A stretch of 64,000 nt of DNA from Bog-756 sp963710495 (GTDB taxonomy: Bacteria > Actinomycetota > Acidimicrobiia > Acidimicrobiales > RAAP-2): assembly GCA_963710495.1 (NCBI GenBank), contig CAVQAI010000016.1, positions 365,041-429,040 on the forward strand, written 5' to 3'. The position numbers and the translations under genes are program-made. The notes below the pieces were generated by a model, which was given only the letters and a program-made list of their open reading frames with translations, had not been told where the DNA came from and did not search any database. Positions 1 to 8,671 of this stretch are shown piece by piece. Each line of letters starts with the position of its first letter. Within the stretch, counting starts at the first letter, position 1.

Positions 1-410
1 GTCCTCTGCACGTGGCCATCGAGACCAACGGGAACAGCTCGCTCACCGTGTGGGTGAACGGCGCGCCGTTCTATTCGGCGACCGATCTGCAGATGGGCAT
101 CAAGCCTCCGTTCGAGCCCTACCTCGAAGTGCAGGCCCGAGCGATCCCCTACACCGTCGCCTTCGACGGGTACTCGAGCGTCTGCCAGAACGACCTCGTC
201 ATCAGCGGCCTTCCCGATGGCACCGTGGCCCGGCTCGGGGGGACCAGCGTCGCCGCCCGCGGCGGTTCGGTGTCGTTCCCCATGGCCCGGTCGGCGCCGC
301 CGGTGACCGGGACACTCACGCTCTCACTGCCGGGCACGGCCGATCCGGTCCGGTTCTCCCGCCACCGCTACTGGCCCGGCGACCGGTACTCGTATGAACC
401 GGGCGCATGA
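1..410 (+). CDS. C-terminal part of an unidentified protein, cut by the window edge
   Basis: The reading frame is open from the first bases (a GTG lies at 12 but the frame continues upstream of it) to a TGA at 408-410, so this is probably the 3' end of a longer gene. The visible ~135 residues are rich in Gly, Ser, Thr and Pro and look beta-stranded, with motifs such as VWVNG and FDGYSS, like the C-terminal beta-sandwich of an exported actinobacterial protein. There is no membrane segment and no catalytic motif. The opposite-strand and +2 frames over it look like shadows. The function cannot be assigned from this fragment. Confidence 0.55.
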   Translation, partial: PLHVAIETNGNSSLTVWVNGAPFYSATDLQMGIKPPFEPYLEVQARAIPYTVAFDGYSSVCQNDLVISGLPDGTVARLGGTSVAARGGSVSFPMARSAPPVTGTLTLSLPGTADPVRFSRHRYWPGDRYSYEPGA

Positions 411-829
411 ACGCTCTGCCGGGGAATGCCTCCCGACCAAGCGCCACTCTCGACGGCGGACACGTCGATGATCAGGAGCGCTGGCCGCGTCCGGGGCTAG
501 CCTGGATGGCGTCGCCGGCCAGTCCACGCAGTACGCCGGGCCGGAGCCGTTGTCACCGGGGTGACAGACAACGCCCCGTCATGGGTTCATTGTCCAAGGA
601 GAAGGCGGCAAGGGAGGACGGCACATGTTCGAGGCCGCGGGCCCGGGCGATGACAACCCGTTGATGGCGACCCGTAGTCCCATCGGCCACCACTTGAGCG
701 CTGATCGTCGACCTCCGGTCGACCTCCTCATCGGCCGATGGACGACGGCGTCTCGGCTCGTGCCCCGACTCCACCCGTTCCGCTCGCCTCCTCCGACGTG
801 GGGCGACCCGACGATCGGCCCCTAGGCAG
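411..829. other. Intergenic region without a supported gene
   Basis: About 420 bp between the partial gene and the SGNH hydrolase. Short frames exist on both strands but have no recognisable domain and no ribosome binding site. It presumably contains the promoter of the downstream hydrolase; no clear -35/-10 pair or hairpin stood out. Confidence 0.5.
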
Positions 830-2386
830 ATGCCCGTCGATCCACCCCAGACGAAGCCGCCACAGCCGGAGGGTACCCCTGACGACGTAGAGATCGAATG
901 GGAGCCACGCAAGCCGGAAACCGATAGCACGTTGGGGATACCGGTCGCGATCCCGGAAGAACCGTCGAAGCACCCGTTGGTGACCATCGGCGATTCCATC
1001 TCGCACGGCTTCCAGAGCCTGGCCATCTTCAGAACGGACCTGTCGTGGCCGGCCGTCGTCGCCCGTCAGCTCGGCCTCGACGCGACCAAGTTCCGGTTCC
1101 CGACGTACGAGGGGCACGGAGGACTTCCCTTCAACCTGGAACGTTGTGCCCGCGGGCTGCAGGCCAAGTTCGGCCACCTCGATCTGGCCAAGGATCCCCT
1201 GGCCGTCATGTGGTTGCTCTACTTCGCCCAGGAGGTCAAGCACTGGTGGACGCATGAGGCGGACAAGCACTGGGACCCGCCCCCGGAGCCGGAGCTGAAC
1301 CACAATCTCTCCGTCTACAGCTACGACGTGCAGACGTCCTACAGCCGGACCCTGGGACAGATCAAAGCCGCCATCGCCGAGAAGCCGAAAGGATTTCTGC
1401 ACCTCCCCATCACACCGCACGACGTGGACCGGGCGGCCAGACGGGTGCTCGTCAACGCCGAGGATGATTGGACACTTCTCGACGCAGCCCGCGCCCTGGG
1501 GGCCGACGGTGGCATCGACACGCTGGTGGTGGAGCTCGGCGCCAACAATGTGCTCGACGTGGTGATCAACCTGAGCTACCAGTGGGCGACCAGCGACGAG
1601 GATCGGAGCCACGGCCACGTGTGGTCGCCCCATCTCTTCGATGCCGATTGGAAGGAGCTGATGGCCAGGGTCACGCAGATCAAGGCCAAGCGGGTGATCG
1701 TGGCCACCGTGCCCCATGTGACGGTGGTTCCCCTGTTCTCGAGAGTCGGCCCGCGGCTGCGGGCCAACTCGCGCTACTTCAAGTACTACACCCACTATTG
1801 GCTGGCCGACCGTTTCGACCCGGACCGAGACCCCCATCTGACCGGCGACCAAGCCCGGGCCATCGACAGCGCCATCGACCAGTACAACGACACCATCGTG
1901 GCCACCGTCCGGGACGCCCGAAACCGAGGCCTTCCCTGGTTCGTGTTCGAGATGGCCGGATTGCTCGACCGGCTGGCCTGGCGTCGCTATCTGACCAATC
2001 CGGCATCACGACCCTCGTGGTGGGATGCGGTCGGTGGCGCCTACGAATTGCCCCAGCCGCTGAAGAACCTTCATCCCGTGCCGGACACACAATTCCTCAC
2101 CGCCGACCGCATGGGGCGGACGACCGGTGGACTCATCGCCCTGGACGGCGTCCACCCCACCACCGTTGGATATGGCGTCGTCGCCCAGGAGGTCATCCGG
2201 GTCATGCAGAAGGCCGGAGTCACATTCCCCAATGGAACCGGCGATGTCGATTTCGATTGGTTGCTCTCGCAAGATGAGCTGACGACCGATCCGCCCGCCA
2301 CCCTCACCGGGGATCTGCACATCGTCGGTTGGCTGAACGAGCATCTCGACATCGTCAAAGCTCTCCTCTCGAATGTGAGGAAGTGA
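830..2386 (+). CDS. SGNH/GDSL-family hydrolase
   Basis: The 518-residue protein carries the landmark blocks of SGNH hydrolases. Block I is GDSIS at residues 54-58 with Ser56 as the likely nucleophile. A block III-like GANN follows 'VVELGANNVLDV', and block V is DGVHPT near residue 440 with the catalytic Asp and His. Members are serine esterases or lipases acting on acyl esters. It is longer than a minimal SGNH domain (~200 aa): a long insert separates blocks I and III, and there is an extra C-terminal tail. No signal peptide is evident, so it is probably cytoplasmic or released by another route. The ATG at 830 follows an AGG-containing site. Substrate unknown. Confidence 0.8.
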   Translation: MPVDPPQTKPPQPEGTPDDVEIEWEPRKPETDSTLGIPVAIPEEPSKHPLVTIGDSISHGFQSLAIFRTDLSWPAVVARQLGLDATKFRFPTYEGHGGLPFNLERCARGLQAKFGHLDLAKDPLAVMWLLYFAQEVKHWWTHEADKHWDPPPEPELNHNLSVYSYDVQTSYSRTLGQIKAAIAEKPKGFLHLPITPHDVDRAARRVLVNAEDDWTLLDAARALGADGGIDTLVVELGANNVLDVVINLSYQWATSDEDRSHGHVWSPHLFDADWKELMARVTQIKAKRVIVATVPHVTVVPLFSRVGPRLRANSRYFKYYTHYWLADRFDPDRDPHLTGDQARAIDSAIDQYNDTIVATVRDARNRGLPWFVFEMAGLLDRLAWRRYLTNPASRPSWWDAVGGAYELPQPLKNLHPVPDTQFLTADRMGRTTGGLIALDGVHPTTVGYGVVAQEVIRVMQKAGVTFPNGTGDVDFDWLLSQDELTTDPPATLTGDLHIVGWLNEHLDIVKALLSNVRK

Positions 2387-2564
2387 AGTCGGGTCGAGGG
2401 GTGGCCGGAGTGGGGTGGCCCCCGGATCCGAGGTCGGGCTGACTCGGTCGGTCGAGCTCATTGCGATGGCCGGTGCAAGCTCCGCCATGGGAACCGGGAT
2501 CGAACACAGCACCAACAACCGGGCTGGGCTAGACATGCGGCAATCCGAAAGAGGAGAGGGTCGT

Positions 2565-3125
2565 ATGGCCAGAGCCATGAATCGGCGGCTGCCCATTGCG
2601 TTTGGTGGAATGGTGATCGGGGTGGCCCTGACCGCCTGCAGCTCGGGAACCACCAGCCCCACGACGACCGCGGTCTCCACGCCCACCACCACGGCGTCCA
2701 CACCCACCGCACCACCGGGAAGCACCACGACAGCGGCCAGCGCCACCTCGGCCACGGCCACCTGTCCGACGCTGGCCCAGGCGGAGGCGGCGCTCGGCGG
2801 CTCGCACAGTGGCCCGATCCAGACCCCGACACCCGGCGGCGGCGTCGTCTGCGAGTACACCGGGGCCAGTGGGAATGCCGGGGTCACGATATTCGCCCAT
2901 CAATCCGCAACGGTCTTCGCCGGACAGGTAGCCCACGCTCCCGGCAATCCCGCCATGCCGGCCATCACCGGCGTCGGCGACGGGGCCTACGGGATGACGT
3001 CGGCCGCCGGCCGTTCCATCGTGAACGCCTATTCCAACGGGAGCCGGACCGTTGTCGCAGCCCAAGCCAATGGCTCCCTGGCTTCCGTCGAGGCCCTGGC
3101 CCGGACCGCCCTGGCCGCCAACTGA
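2565..3125 (+). CDS. Secreted lipoprotein of unknown function
   Basis: The 186-residue product begins with a basic N-region, a hydrophobic stretch and the lipobox LTAC near residue 25, followed by a long Thr/Ser/Pro linker and then a globular domain of about 110 residues with Cys at both ends (CPTLAQAEAAL; VCEYTG). This is the usual layout of an actinobacterial lipoprotein anchored outside the membrane. The ATG at 2565 is preceded by a good AGGAG site; a frame start at 2415 exists but would put a non-signal extension before the signal peptide. The globular part resembles small DUF3558-like lipoprotein domains, but I do not recognise it firmly. Confidence 0.75.
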   Translation: MARAMNRRLPIAFGGMVIGVALTACSSGTTSPTTTAVSTPTTTASTPTAPPGSTTTAASATSATATCPTLAQAEAALGGSHSGPIQTPTPGGGVVCEYTGASGNAGVTIFAHQSATVFAGQVAHAPGNPAMPAITGVGDGAYGMTSAAGRSIVNAYSNGSRTVVAAQANGSLASVEALARTALAAN

Positions 3126-3240
3126 CTGGCGACGGCGAAGCCGACCGGTTCCGGCCCGTCCGCTCGGATCGGCGGCCGGCCGGCCCCGAGCGAGCCGGAC
3201 CCTCGGGCGATTCTCCAGCCCTCGGATAGGCTGACCAGGC

Positions 3241-4188
3241 GTGACGCTCTGGGACAGCGAGCTCGAGGCCCTTCGGCCACAGCTGCGGAACGAGGCAGCC
3301 ACATTCATCGCATCCCTTCCCTGGCAGGAAGGTGGCGCGCCGAACCTGTCTCTCGAAGAGCGGGTGGCGGCACACCGCCGGGTCACGCTCGGCGGCCCGC
3401 CATCCGACAAGGCCGTCGATCGCACCATTGAGGGGCCCGCCGGGCCGATCCGGCTGCGAACGTTCAGGCATGACCACCCCGACGGCGTGCTCCTGCACAT
3501 CCACGGCGGCGCCTGGATGGCGGGCTCGCCCGAGATGATGGACCTGCTCAACGAGATCATCGTCGACAAATGCACTGTCTCGGTGGTGAGCGTCGACTAT
3601 CGCCTCGCGCCGGAGCACCCGTATCCGTCCGGCCCCGATGACTGTGAGATCGCGGCCTGCTGGCTACTCGAACACGCCGTCAACGAGTTCGGATCCGACC
3701 GGCTGCTCATCGCCGGCGAATCTGCCGGTGCGCACCTGGCCGCCGTCACATTGCTCCGCATGCGGGACAAGCACGGCGCCGCCGACCGCTTTCTGGGCGC
3801 CAACCTCGTTTTCGGAGCGTATGACCTCTCTCGCACGCCGAGCCAGCGGGGGGTGGGAATCGCGACCGGGACCGACATATTGGACGGGACCGGATTTCCG
3901 CTCGACCTCTACCTACCGGGTATGTCCGAAGAGCACCGCCGTGACCCCGACATCTCACCGCTCTACGCCGACCTCGGGGGCATGCCGGCCGCATTGTTCT
4001 CGGTCGGCACCAACGACCACCTCCTCGACGACACGCTCTTCATGGCCTCTCGCTGGGAGGCCGCCGGGAACCCGAGCGAGCTGCTCGTCTATCCCGACAC
4101 GCCCCACGGATGCATCGCGCTGCCGTCGGTTGCCGCACACTTCTTCCCGCGGCTCTTCGACTTCCTCTGCCACTGCCTGAAGGCATAG
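3241..4188 (+). CDS. Alpha/beta hydrolase, HSL (hormone-sensitive lipase) type esterase
   Basis: The 315-residue protein has the HSL-family oxyanion motif HGGAW (His88-Gly89-Gly90), the nucleophile elbow GESAG (Ser161), and fitting acid and base residues (Asp259 in NDHLLDD, His289 in DTPHG). These are carboxylesterases hydrolysing short acyl esters, usually cytoplasmic; there is no signal peptide here. The GTG start at 3241 gives the family's usual length of 300-320 aa. The gene stands alone between the lipoprotein and a secreted protein, so its physiological substrate is open. Confidence 0.88.
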   Translation: MTLWDSELEALRPQLRNEAATFIASLPWQEGGAPNLSLEERVAAHRRVTLGGPPSDKAVDRTIEGPAGPIRLRTFRHDHPDGVLLHIHGGAWMAGSPEMMDLLNEIIVDKCTVSVVSVDYRLAPEHPYPSGPDDCEIAACWLLEHAVNEFGSDRLLIAGESAGAHLAAVTLLRMRDKHGAADRFLGANLVFGAYDLSRTPSQRGVGIATGTDILDGTGFPLDLYLPGMSEEHRRDPDISPLYADLGGMPAALFSVGTNDHLLDDTLFMASRWEAAGNPSELLVYPDTPHGCIALPSVAAHFFPRLFDFLCHCLKA

Positions 4189-4473
4189 GTCGTCCCTCGC
4201 TCGGTGCCCCCAGCGCTGAGCCGAATCGGTCTCGACCGGGGAACTGCGGTCACGACCACGGCCAGTTGGGATCGCTCCGTCGAGTGAGGTGATCGTCGAT
4301 GTGTTCGGCTCACGAAAGCCACGGTGGAGCGCTCCTGCCGTGCGTGCCATCCCCCTTCTCTTGTCGATTCTGGGCCCGATCGTCGGAGGATTCGTCGGAG
4401 CCTCGGATTGACTTCGTCGGAGAATATTGTTTTGCTTTCCCGGCGGGGCGTGGCGTTTGTACAGGAGGACGAC

Positions 4474-5625
4474 ATGTCTCGACGCAGGATGGGCCGGCTG
4501 GCCTGCCTGGCCATGACCATCTCGGTGCTCGCCATGGCCGCGACGACCAGCGCCGGCGCCAGCGTGCCATCCCCTTCGGTTCCGATCGGCGGCAGGCCGA
4601 CGACCACGACCTACTCGTTTGGGGGCGCGGCGGCCGATGCCCAGCTGAACACGACGAACGCCGTGAGATCGACCGTCCCCAACTGGGACAGTTCCTTTGT
4701 CTTCAACGGCAGGACCTACCACTTCAAAATGGTCGGTTCGAATCCAGCAAGCGGTTCGAGCGTCACCGTGGTGCCGACGGAGATCGTGCCCATCACGTTC
4801 ACCTTCGCCTCCGGTGGACCGCCGCTCGCCGCATCGAAGCAGGCCAGAGAGCTGATGCGATCGCCGATCTTCAATGCCGCACCATTCACGACCGGCACGA
4901 CCCAGTTCGTCGACGCCATGCAGCGTGCCGAATTCTGGAATTACGTGTCGACCCACAGTCCGAATTACCACGTCCTCTTGCAGATGCCCGTGGTCGTGCC
5001 ACCCATCACCATCAACGTCCCGACGGGGTCCGGCAACGAGTTCTTCGATCCGAGGACGGGCACCTACTACGCGGACATCGACCTCGGCTTCTTCGAGTCC
5101 GTGCTTCCTTCGGTGGTTGCCCCCGTGCATCCTGCTTCGACGACCCTGCCGATTTTTCTGTCGAGCAACGTCTTCCTCACCAGCGGCGCCAATTGCTGCG
5201 TCTACGGCTTCCACGGTGCCTACAAGGCGCCGGGCAATCCCTCGATCGTCACCTACGCCTATGCGAACTTCCTGACGAGGAACCTCACGTCATCGTCGCT
5301 CGCCACCGGTACCTGGACGATCAGCCACGAAGTGGCCGAGTGGGCCAACGACCCGTTCCTCCACAACCGAGTACCTCCCTGGGTCCAGCCTGGCGGGACC
5401 AGTGCCTGCTTCTCCAATCTCCTGGAGGTCGGCGACCCACTGGAGGCAGGGAACCCTCCGGGCTACACGATCAGAGCCGACAACAGGACATGGGACCTGA
5501 CCGACGTGGCCGGCATCTCCTGGTTCGCCCACTCGATCCCTTCGACAGAACAAAACGGGCACTACTCGTACCACGGCTTTCTCACCAGCCCGTCGACGCT
5601 CTGCAAGGGGTTCCCGGCCGGCTAG
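4474..5625 (+). CDS. Secreted protein with a HExxE metallopeptidase-like motif
   Basis: The 383-residue product starts with a signal peptide (MSRRRMGRL, a hydrophobic core, then ATTSAGAS). The ATG at 4474 follows an AGGAGG site, which decides this start over the longer open frame. Late in the protein lies TISHEVAEWANDPF and, about 30 residues on, LLEVGDPLEAG. A SHExxE..xDP motif with a downstream E..D is seen in secreted plant EXORDIUM-like proteins (PF04674) and resembles a gluzincin zinc site (HExxH variant), so a secreted metal-binding or peptidase-like role is possible. Two adjacent Cys sit in a GANCCVYG loop. The motif is seen; the activity is inferred and weak. It is convergent with the VOC gene at 5688. 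Confidence 0.65.
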   Translation: MSRRRMGRLACLAMTISVLAMAATTSAGASVPSPSVPIGGRPTTTTYSFGGAAADAQLNTTNAVRSTVPNWDSSFVFNGRTYHFKMVGSNPASGSSVTVVPTEIVPITFTFASGGPPLAASKQARELMRSPIFNAAPFTTGTTQFVDAMQRAEFWNYVSTHSPNYHVLLQMPVVVPPITINVPTGSGNEFFDPRTGTYYADIDLGFFESVLPSVVAPVHPASTTLPIFLSSNVFLTSGANCCVYGFHGAYKAPGNPSIVTYAYANFLTRNLTSSSLATGTWTISHEVAEWANDPFLHNRVPPWVQPGGTSACFSNLLEVGDPLEAGNPPGYTIRADNRTWDLTDVAGISWFAHSIPSTEQNGHYSYHGFLTSPSTLCKGFPAG

Positions 5626-5687
5626 GGGGTCGTAGCGGGTTGCCGTCTTGGCGTTGAGCACTGCGCGATGCGGCACCGCGGGGTGGA

Positions 5688-6098
5688 TCAGGACCGCTCC
5701 ATCGACTGGACGTCGAAATAGATCGGTAGTAGGTACTTCACGTAGAAGGCGTGAACCGTAAGCTGGGGATACACGAGGTCCTCGTACTCCTGGATCTGTA
5801 CCCGGTCGTCCTTGTCCCGATAGCGCTTGCACGCCTCGAGGAGCTCATCGACCTCGGTCCTGGTGTCCTGGAGCAGCCCCAGATGGTCGAAACCGGGCGA
5901 GTCCATCGGCTTCCCGCTCTCGGCGAGCAAGATGAACTGGTCGGGGTCGGGCAGCAGGATGTGGCAGCGCTGGCCGACGACAGCGGCATCGGTCGCTTCC
6001 CACCCGAACACGGAGTGGTAGAAGGTGTCGATCTCCTCCCGGAACCGATCGGTCAGGGTGCCGCGGGCGAACGTCAGCTCCATGTGGTTGAACCGCAT
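5688..6098 (-). CDS. VOC-superfamily (glyoxalase-like) protein
   Basis: The 136-residue protein has the vicinal-oxygen-chelate pattern: an N-terminal MELTFARG strand, an FYHSVFGWE helix, a PGFDHLGLL second-module strand and a final strand with FYVKYLLPIYFDVQS. The single-domain length is typical. Family members are metal-dependent lyases, dioxygenases or resistance proteins; metal ligands cannot be fixed by eye. The ATG at 6098 reads away from the ABM-like gene at 6321, leaving about 220 bp of divergent promoter space. Confidence 0.75.
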   Translation of the reverse strand: MRFNHMELTFARGTLTDRFREEIDTFYHSVFGWEATDAAVVGQRCHILLPDPDQFILLAESGKPMDSPGFDHLGLLQDTRTEVDELLEACKRYRDKDDRVQIQEYEDLVYPQLTVHAFYVKYLLPIYFDVQSMERS

Positions 6099-6320
6099 GC
6101 TGTCATCGTAGAGGTGGCTCCAGCCACTCGGCGATCGGAATGCCGGTATGCCTCTCCGGGCAGGTCCCAGAGGTGGAACAGCGATCAGGGACGTCCAACC
6201 CTGGTCGTCCAGGATCCCTCGTCGGTGTCCTCCAACCTCATACCAATGTGGGCCCCGAGCGCACCCCGGGCCGGCTCGTTAGGCTCGTTCGGTGCGGATC
6301 AGTCGACGATGGAGGTTGGA

Positions 6321-6617
6321 ATGAAATTCATACAGCTCATTGAGTTCCAGACAGGCGACATCGACACTTTCAATCGCACCCTCGACCAGTGGCTGGAGAA
6401 GACCGCGGGAGTCCGGACCACCACCAAGGCAACGCAGGCCCGAGATCGTGACAACGATCGCACGTACGTGCACATCGTGGAATTTCCGTCCTACGAAGCG
6501 GCCATGGAGAACTCGAATCGACCCGAGACTGCCGAGTTCGCAGCCCAGTTGGCGAAGCTGTGCGACGGCCCGCCGACGTTTCGCAACCTCGATGTGACGC
6601 GTGAGGAGGATATGTAG
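6321..6617 (+). CDS. Small dimeric alpha/beta-barrel (ABM-like) protein
   Basis: The 98-residue protein begins MKFIQLIEFQT after a strong GGAGG site; the longer upstream frame is not needed. The pattern of strand, amphipathic helix, then YVHIVEFPSYEAAMENS and a C-terminal PTFRNLDV strand fits the ferredoxin-like dimeric barrel used by antibiotic-biosynthesis monooxygenases and stress-responsive barrels. It is clearly paralogous to the protein at 40537-40836: both share the strand-helix order, an R-D-(N) segment, a F-(P/D)-S-(Y/H)-E-(A/D)-AM-x-NS motif and a final GP-x-TF-x-NLD. Function unknown. Confidence 0.75.
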   Translation: MKFIQLIEFQTGDIDTFNRTLDQWLEKTAGVRTTTKATQARDRDNDRTYVHIVEFPSYEAAMENSNRPETAEFAAQLAKLCDGPPTFRNLDVTREEDM

Positions 6618-6804
6618 CTGGTCGGCCGCTCACGTCCGATCGGGCGGTCGTCGCTGCCAGTTGCGTTCACATGCCGTGTAGAGGCTCCTTGCGGCGCTAG
6701 GACATCACAGTTCTTCCCGCTGTCCTGCAAGTGCCGTTTCGCCAAGGTCGACCGTTGATCCGTTCCCGACGATCAGGGACAGGCGGTGGGTTCGCGTCCG
6801 CTCC

Positions 6805-7200
6805 TCACCCGGCGAAGCAGGTCAGTGAGAGGGTGTTCCCATCAGGGTCCTTGAACCAAGCAACCTGATCCCCGCTCGGAGTCGACCAGATCCCTCTTTC
6901 ATCCTGGTCCATGCCCTCGTACCGGATGAAGTCGAGTCCTCGGCTCGCCAAGCTGTCGATCGACGCCCCCATGTCGAGCACCTGCCAGCCGGCGATGGTG
7001 AAAGGCTGAGGCTGAAGGCCCTCAACTTGGGCGAGGCGCAACATGGTGCCCCCTGCGTCGAGCACCACTGCGTACGGACCCTCCTGTTGTACCCGTAGGC
7101 CGAGCACTTCCCCATAGAAGGACTGCGCTGCGCTGAGGTCGCTCACCGGAATGAAGGCCATCAGGGGACGATCACCAAGCACCAGGCGATCGTAAACCAT
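6805..7200 (-). CDS. VOC-superfamily (glyoxalase/bleomycin-resistance type) protein
   Basis: A 131-residue single VOC domain: LMAFIPVSDLSAAQSFYGEVLGL at the start, VLDAGGTMLRLA in the middle and WFKDPDGNTLSLT at the end, the classic C-terminal signature. The last motif supplies the usual metal-ligand Glu/Gln region, though here the expected Glu is Ser (NTLSL). The frame continues far upstream without family similarity, so I place the start at the ATG at 7200; an ATG at 7161 (MAFIPV) would also fit the family. It is convergent with the ABM-like gene. Confidence 0.75.
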   Translation of the reverse strand: MVYDRLVLGDRPLMAFIPVSDLSAAQSFYGEVLGLRVQQEGPYAVVLDAGGTMLRLAQVEGLQPQPFTIAGWQVLDMGASIDSLASRGLDFIRYEGMDQDERGIWSTPSGDQVAWFKDPDGNTLSLTCFAG

Positions 7201-7509
7201 GGACGGATCCGGTCGTCCCCGACGTGCCCGGTTGAGACTCCTGGCACGCAACCATGGCGAGCGCGGGACTGGACGGTGACCGCACCCCGCTCCTACCCCA
7301 GAGCCGAAAACGCTTCCGAGCGCGCCCGGCAACCGGCTCGCTCGAACGGAGGATGAGCGCAGTCTGGACATCGGCAGGCAGCCCTTCAGTGCGGTGCAGG
7401 CGACGGAGGGACCGCACCGACCCGTGACGATTGGTTGCCGACCCGTTGGCCAGAAAGGGCCTAGTCTGGCCGGCGAACGACCTATTCCACACCGCTCTGA
7501 TGGGGGACG
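7201..7509. other. Divergent intergenic region, no gene seen
   Basis: About 310 bp between the minus-strand VOC gene and the plus-strand nucleoside-hydrolase-like gene. Frames crossing it are extensions of those genes or shadows. I see no clear promoter or hairpin. Confidence 0.45.
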
Positions 7510-8535
7510 ATGCCGGCGATCGGGCGACGAGCGTTGTCGGTGTGCGCGGCCCTCGGTCTCGTGGTAGCAGGCACCGCAGCCGTACCACACCCGGCGGCCG
7601 CACAAAGTGCGACGGTCCACGCCAGCACCCCGCGCATCATCATCGATTCCGACCTGTCCTTGTGGTGGGACGATGCCACCGCCATCGGCATGGCCAATGT
7701 GCTCGCCCAGCGTGGACAGGTCCGGATACTGGGCATCATGTCGGACATCAAGAACCCTCTTGCGGTGGCGGCAATGGATGCCATCGACACCGCGTACGGC
7801 CATCCCCATATCCCTCTGGGCGCGGTCGCCCACAGCGATGCCAATACTGCGCCACACGGCTACACCGATGACGTGGTCGCCAAACTTCCACATTCGGTCC
7901 ATTCCAGCGACGACGTCCCCGGAGCTGTTCCCCTGTTTCGACGCCTGCTGGCCGGCCAACCCGACCACAGCGTCACCATCGTCGCCATCGGGGCCTACAC
8001 GAATCTGGCCGGTCTGCTCCGTTCGAATCCCGATCGGCACAGCTCGCTCGATGGGCGGGACCTGGTCCGGGCAAAGGTAAAGCGAGTGGTGATCGAAGAC
8101 GGTCTCTTCCCGAACGGCGCTCCGCCCGTCACGAATCAGAAACTCGACCTGGCCGCCGCCAGCGAGGTCGTCAAGGGCACGGATTGGCCGACGCCGATCG
8201 CATGGGTCGACGGCTTCACCGGTATCCAGACCAAGGTCGGAGGAGCGCTTTGCACGACCGTGCCCGCCACCAACCCGATGCGGATTGTGTACGAGTCGAG
8301 GTTCGGATGTGGGCCGCCGGGAGACGGTGACTGGGATGGGCCCACCCTGCTCTATGCGATCGGGGGCAAGGAGGGCTTCTTCTCCGAGCTGGGGAAGGGC
8401 GGGGCGGCGTACATCAATACCGAAGGCGGGCTGTCGTGGCGTACTGATCCTCGCCGTCCCCATGACCTCTACATCCACGTCACGAACCAGCCAGCCCTCA
8501 ACGAGCGGATCGACGCCCTGCTCGGTGCTCGGTGA
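7510..8535 (+). CDS. Secreted nucleoside-hydrolase-like protein
   Basis: The 341-residue product has a signal peptide (MPAIGRRALSVCAALGLVVAG, cleavage near AAAQS) and then the N-terminal signature of the inosine-uridine nucleoside N-ribohydrolase fold: a beta strand ending in IIIDSDLSLWWDDATAIGMAN. The canonical DTDxGxDD calcium/ribose motif is changed to DSD-x4-DD, keeping the acidic residues but with longer spacing. Later motifs match too (IVAIGAYTNLAGLL for the TNxA block). These enzymes cleave N-glycosidic bonds of nucleosides; export would suit scavenging outside the cell. The ATG follows a GGGGGA site. Whether it is catalytically active is uncertain because of the altered motif. Confidence 0.72.
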   Translation: MPAIGRRALSVCAALGLVVAGTAAVPHPAAAQSATVHASTPRIIIDSDLSLWWDDATAIGMANVLAQRGQVRILGIMSDIKNPLAVAAMDAIDTAYGHPHIPLGAVAHSDANTAPHGYTDDVVAKLPHSVHSSDDVPGAVPLFRRLLAGQPDHSVTIVAIGAYTNLAGLLRSNPDRHSSLDGRDLVRAKVKRVVIEDGLFPNGAPPVTNQKLDLAAASEVVKGTDWPTPIAWVDGFTGIQTKVGGALCTTVPATNPMRIVYESRFGCGPPGDGDWDGPTLLYAIGGKEGFFSELGKGGAAYINTEGGLSWRTDPRRPHDLYIHVTNQPALNERIDALLGAR

Positions 8536-8671
8536 CGATGGGTATCGGCGAGGGGCCCGGATCTGAATAAGCGCGGCACGCACCAGCGCCTCGATCCGAG
8601 GCTGAACCAGGATGGGCCGGGTTGCCGGCGGCACAGCCATGAAGGTTGGAGCGGTCGACCGGTAGGGGCGC

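Noticed and set aside
728..1852. Long minus-strand frame opposite the SGNH hydrolase gene
   Set aside because: It mirrors the codon bias of the plus-strand gene, has no domain or signal, and its size is usual for antisense frames in GC-rich DNA.
7260..7330. Possible tRNA-Ser 3' end on the minus strand
   Set aside because: The T-loop consensus GGTTCRANNCC is absent and no acceptor pairing was found.
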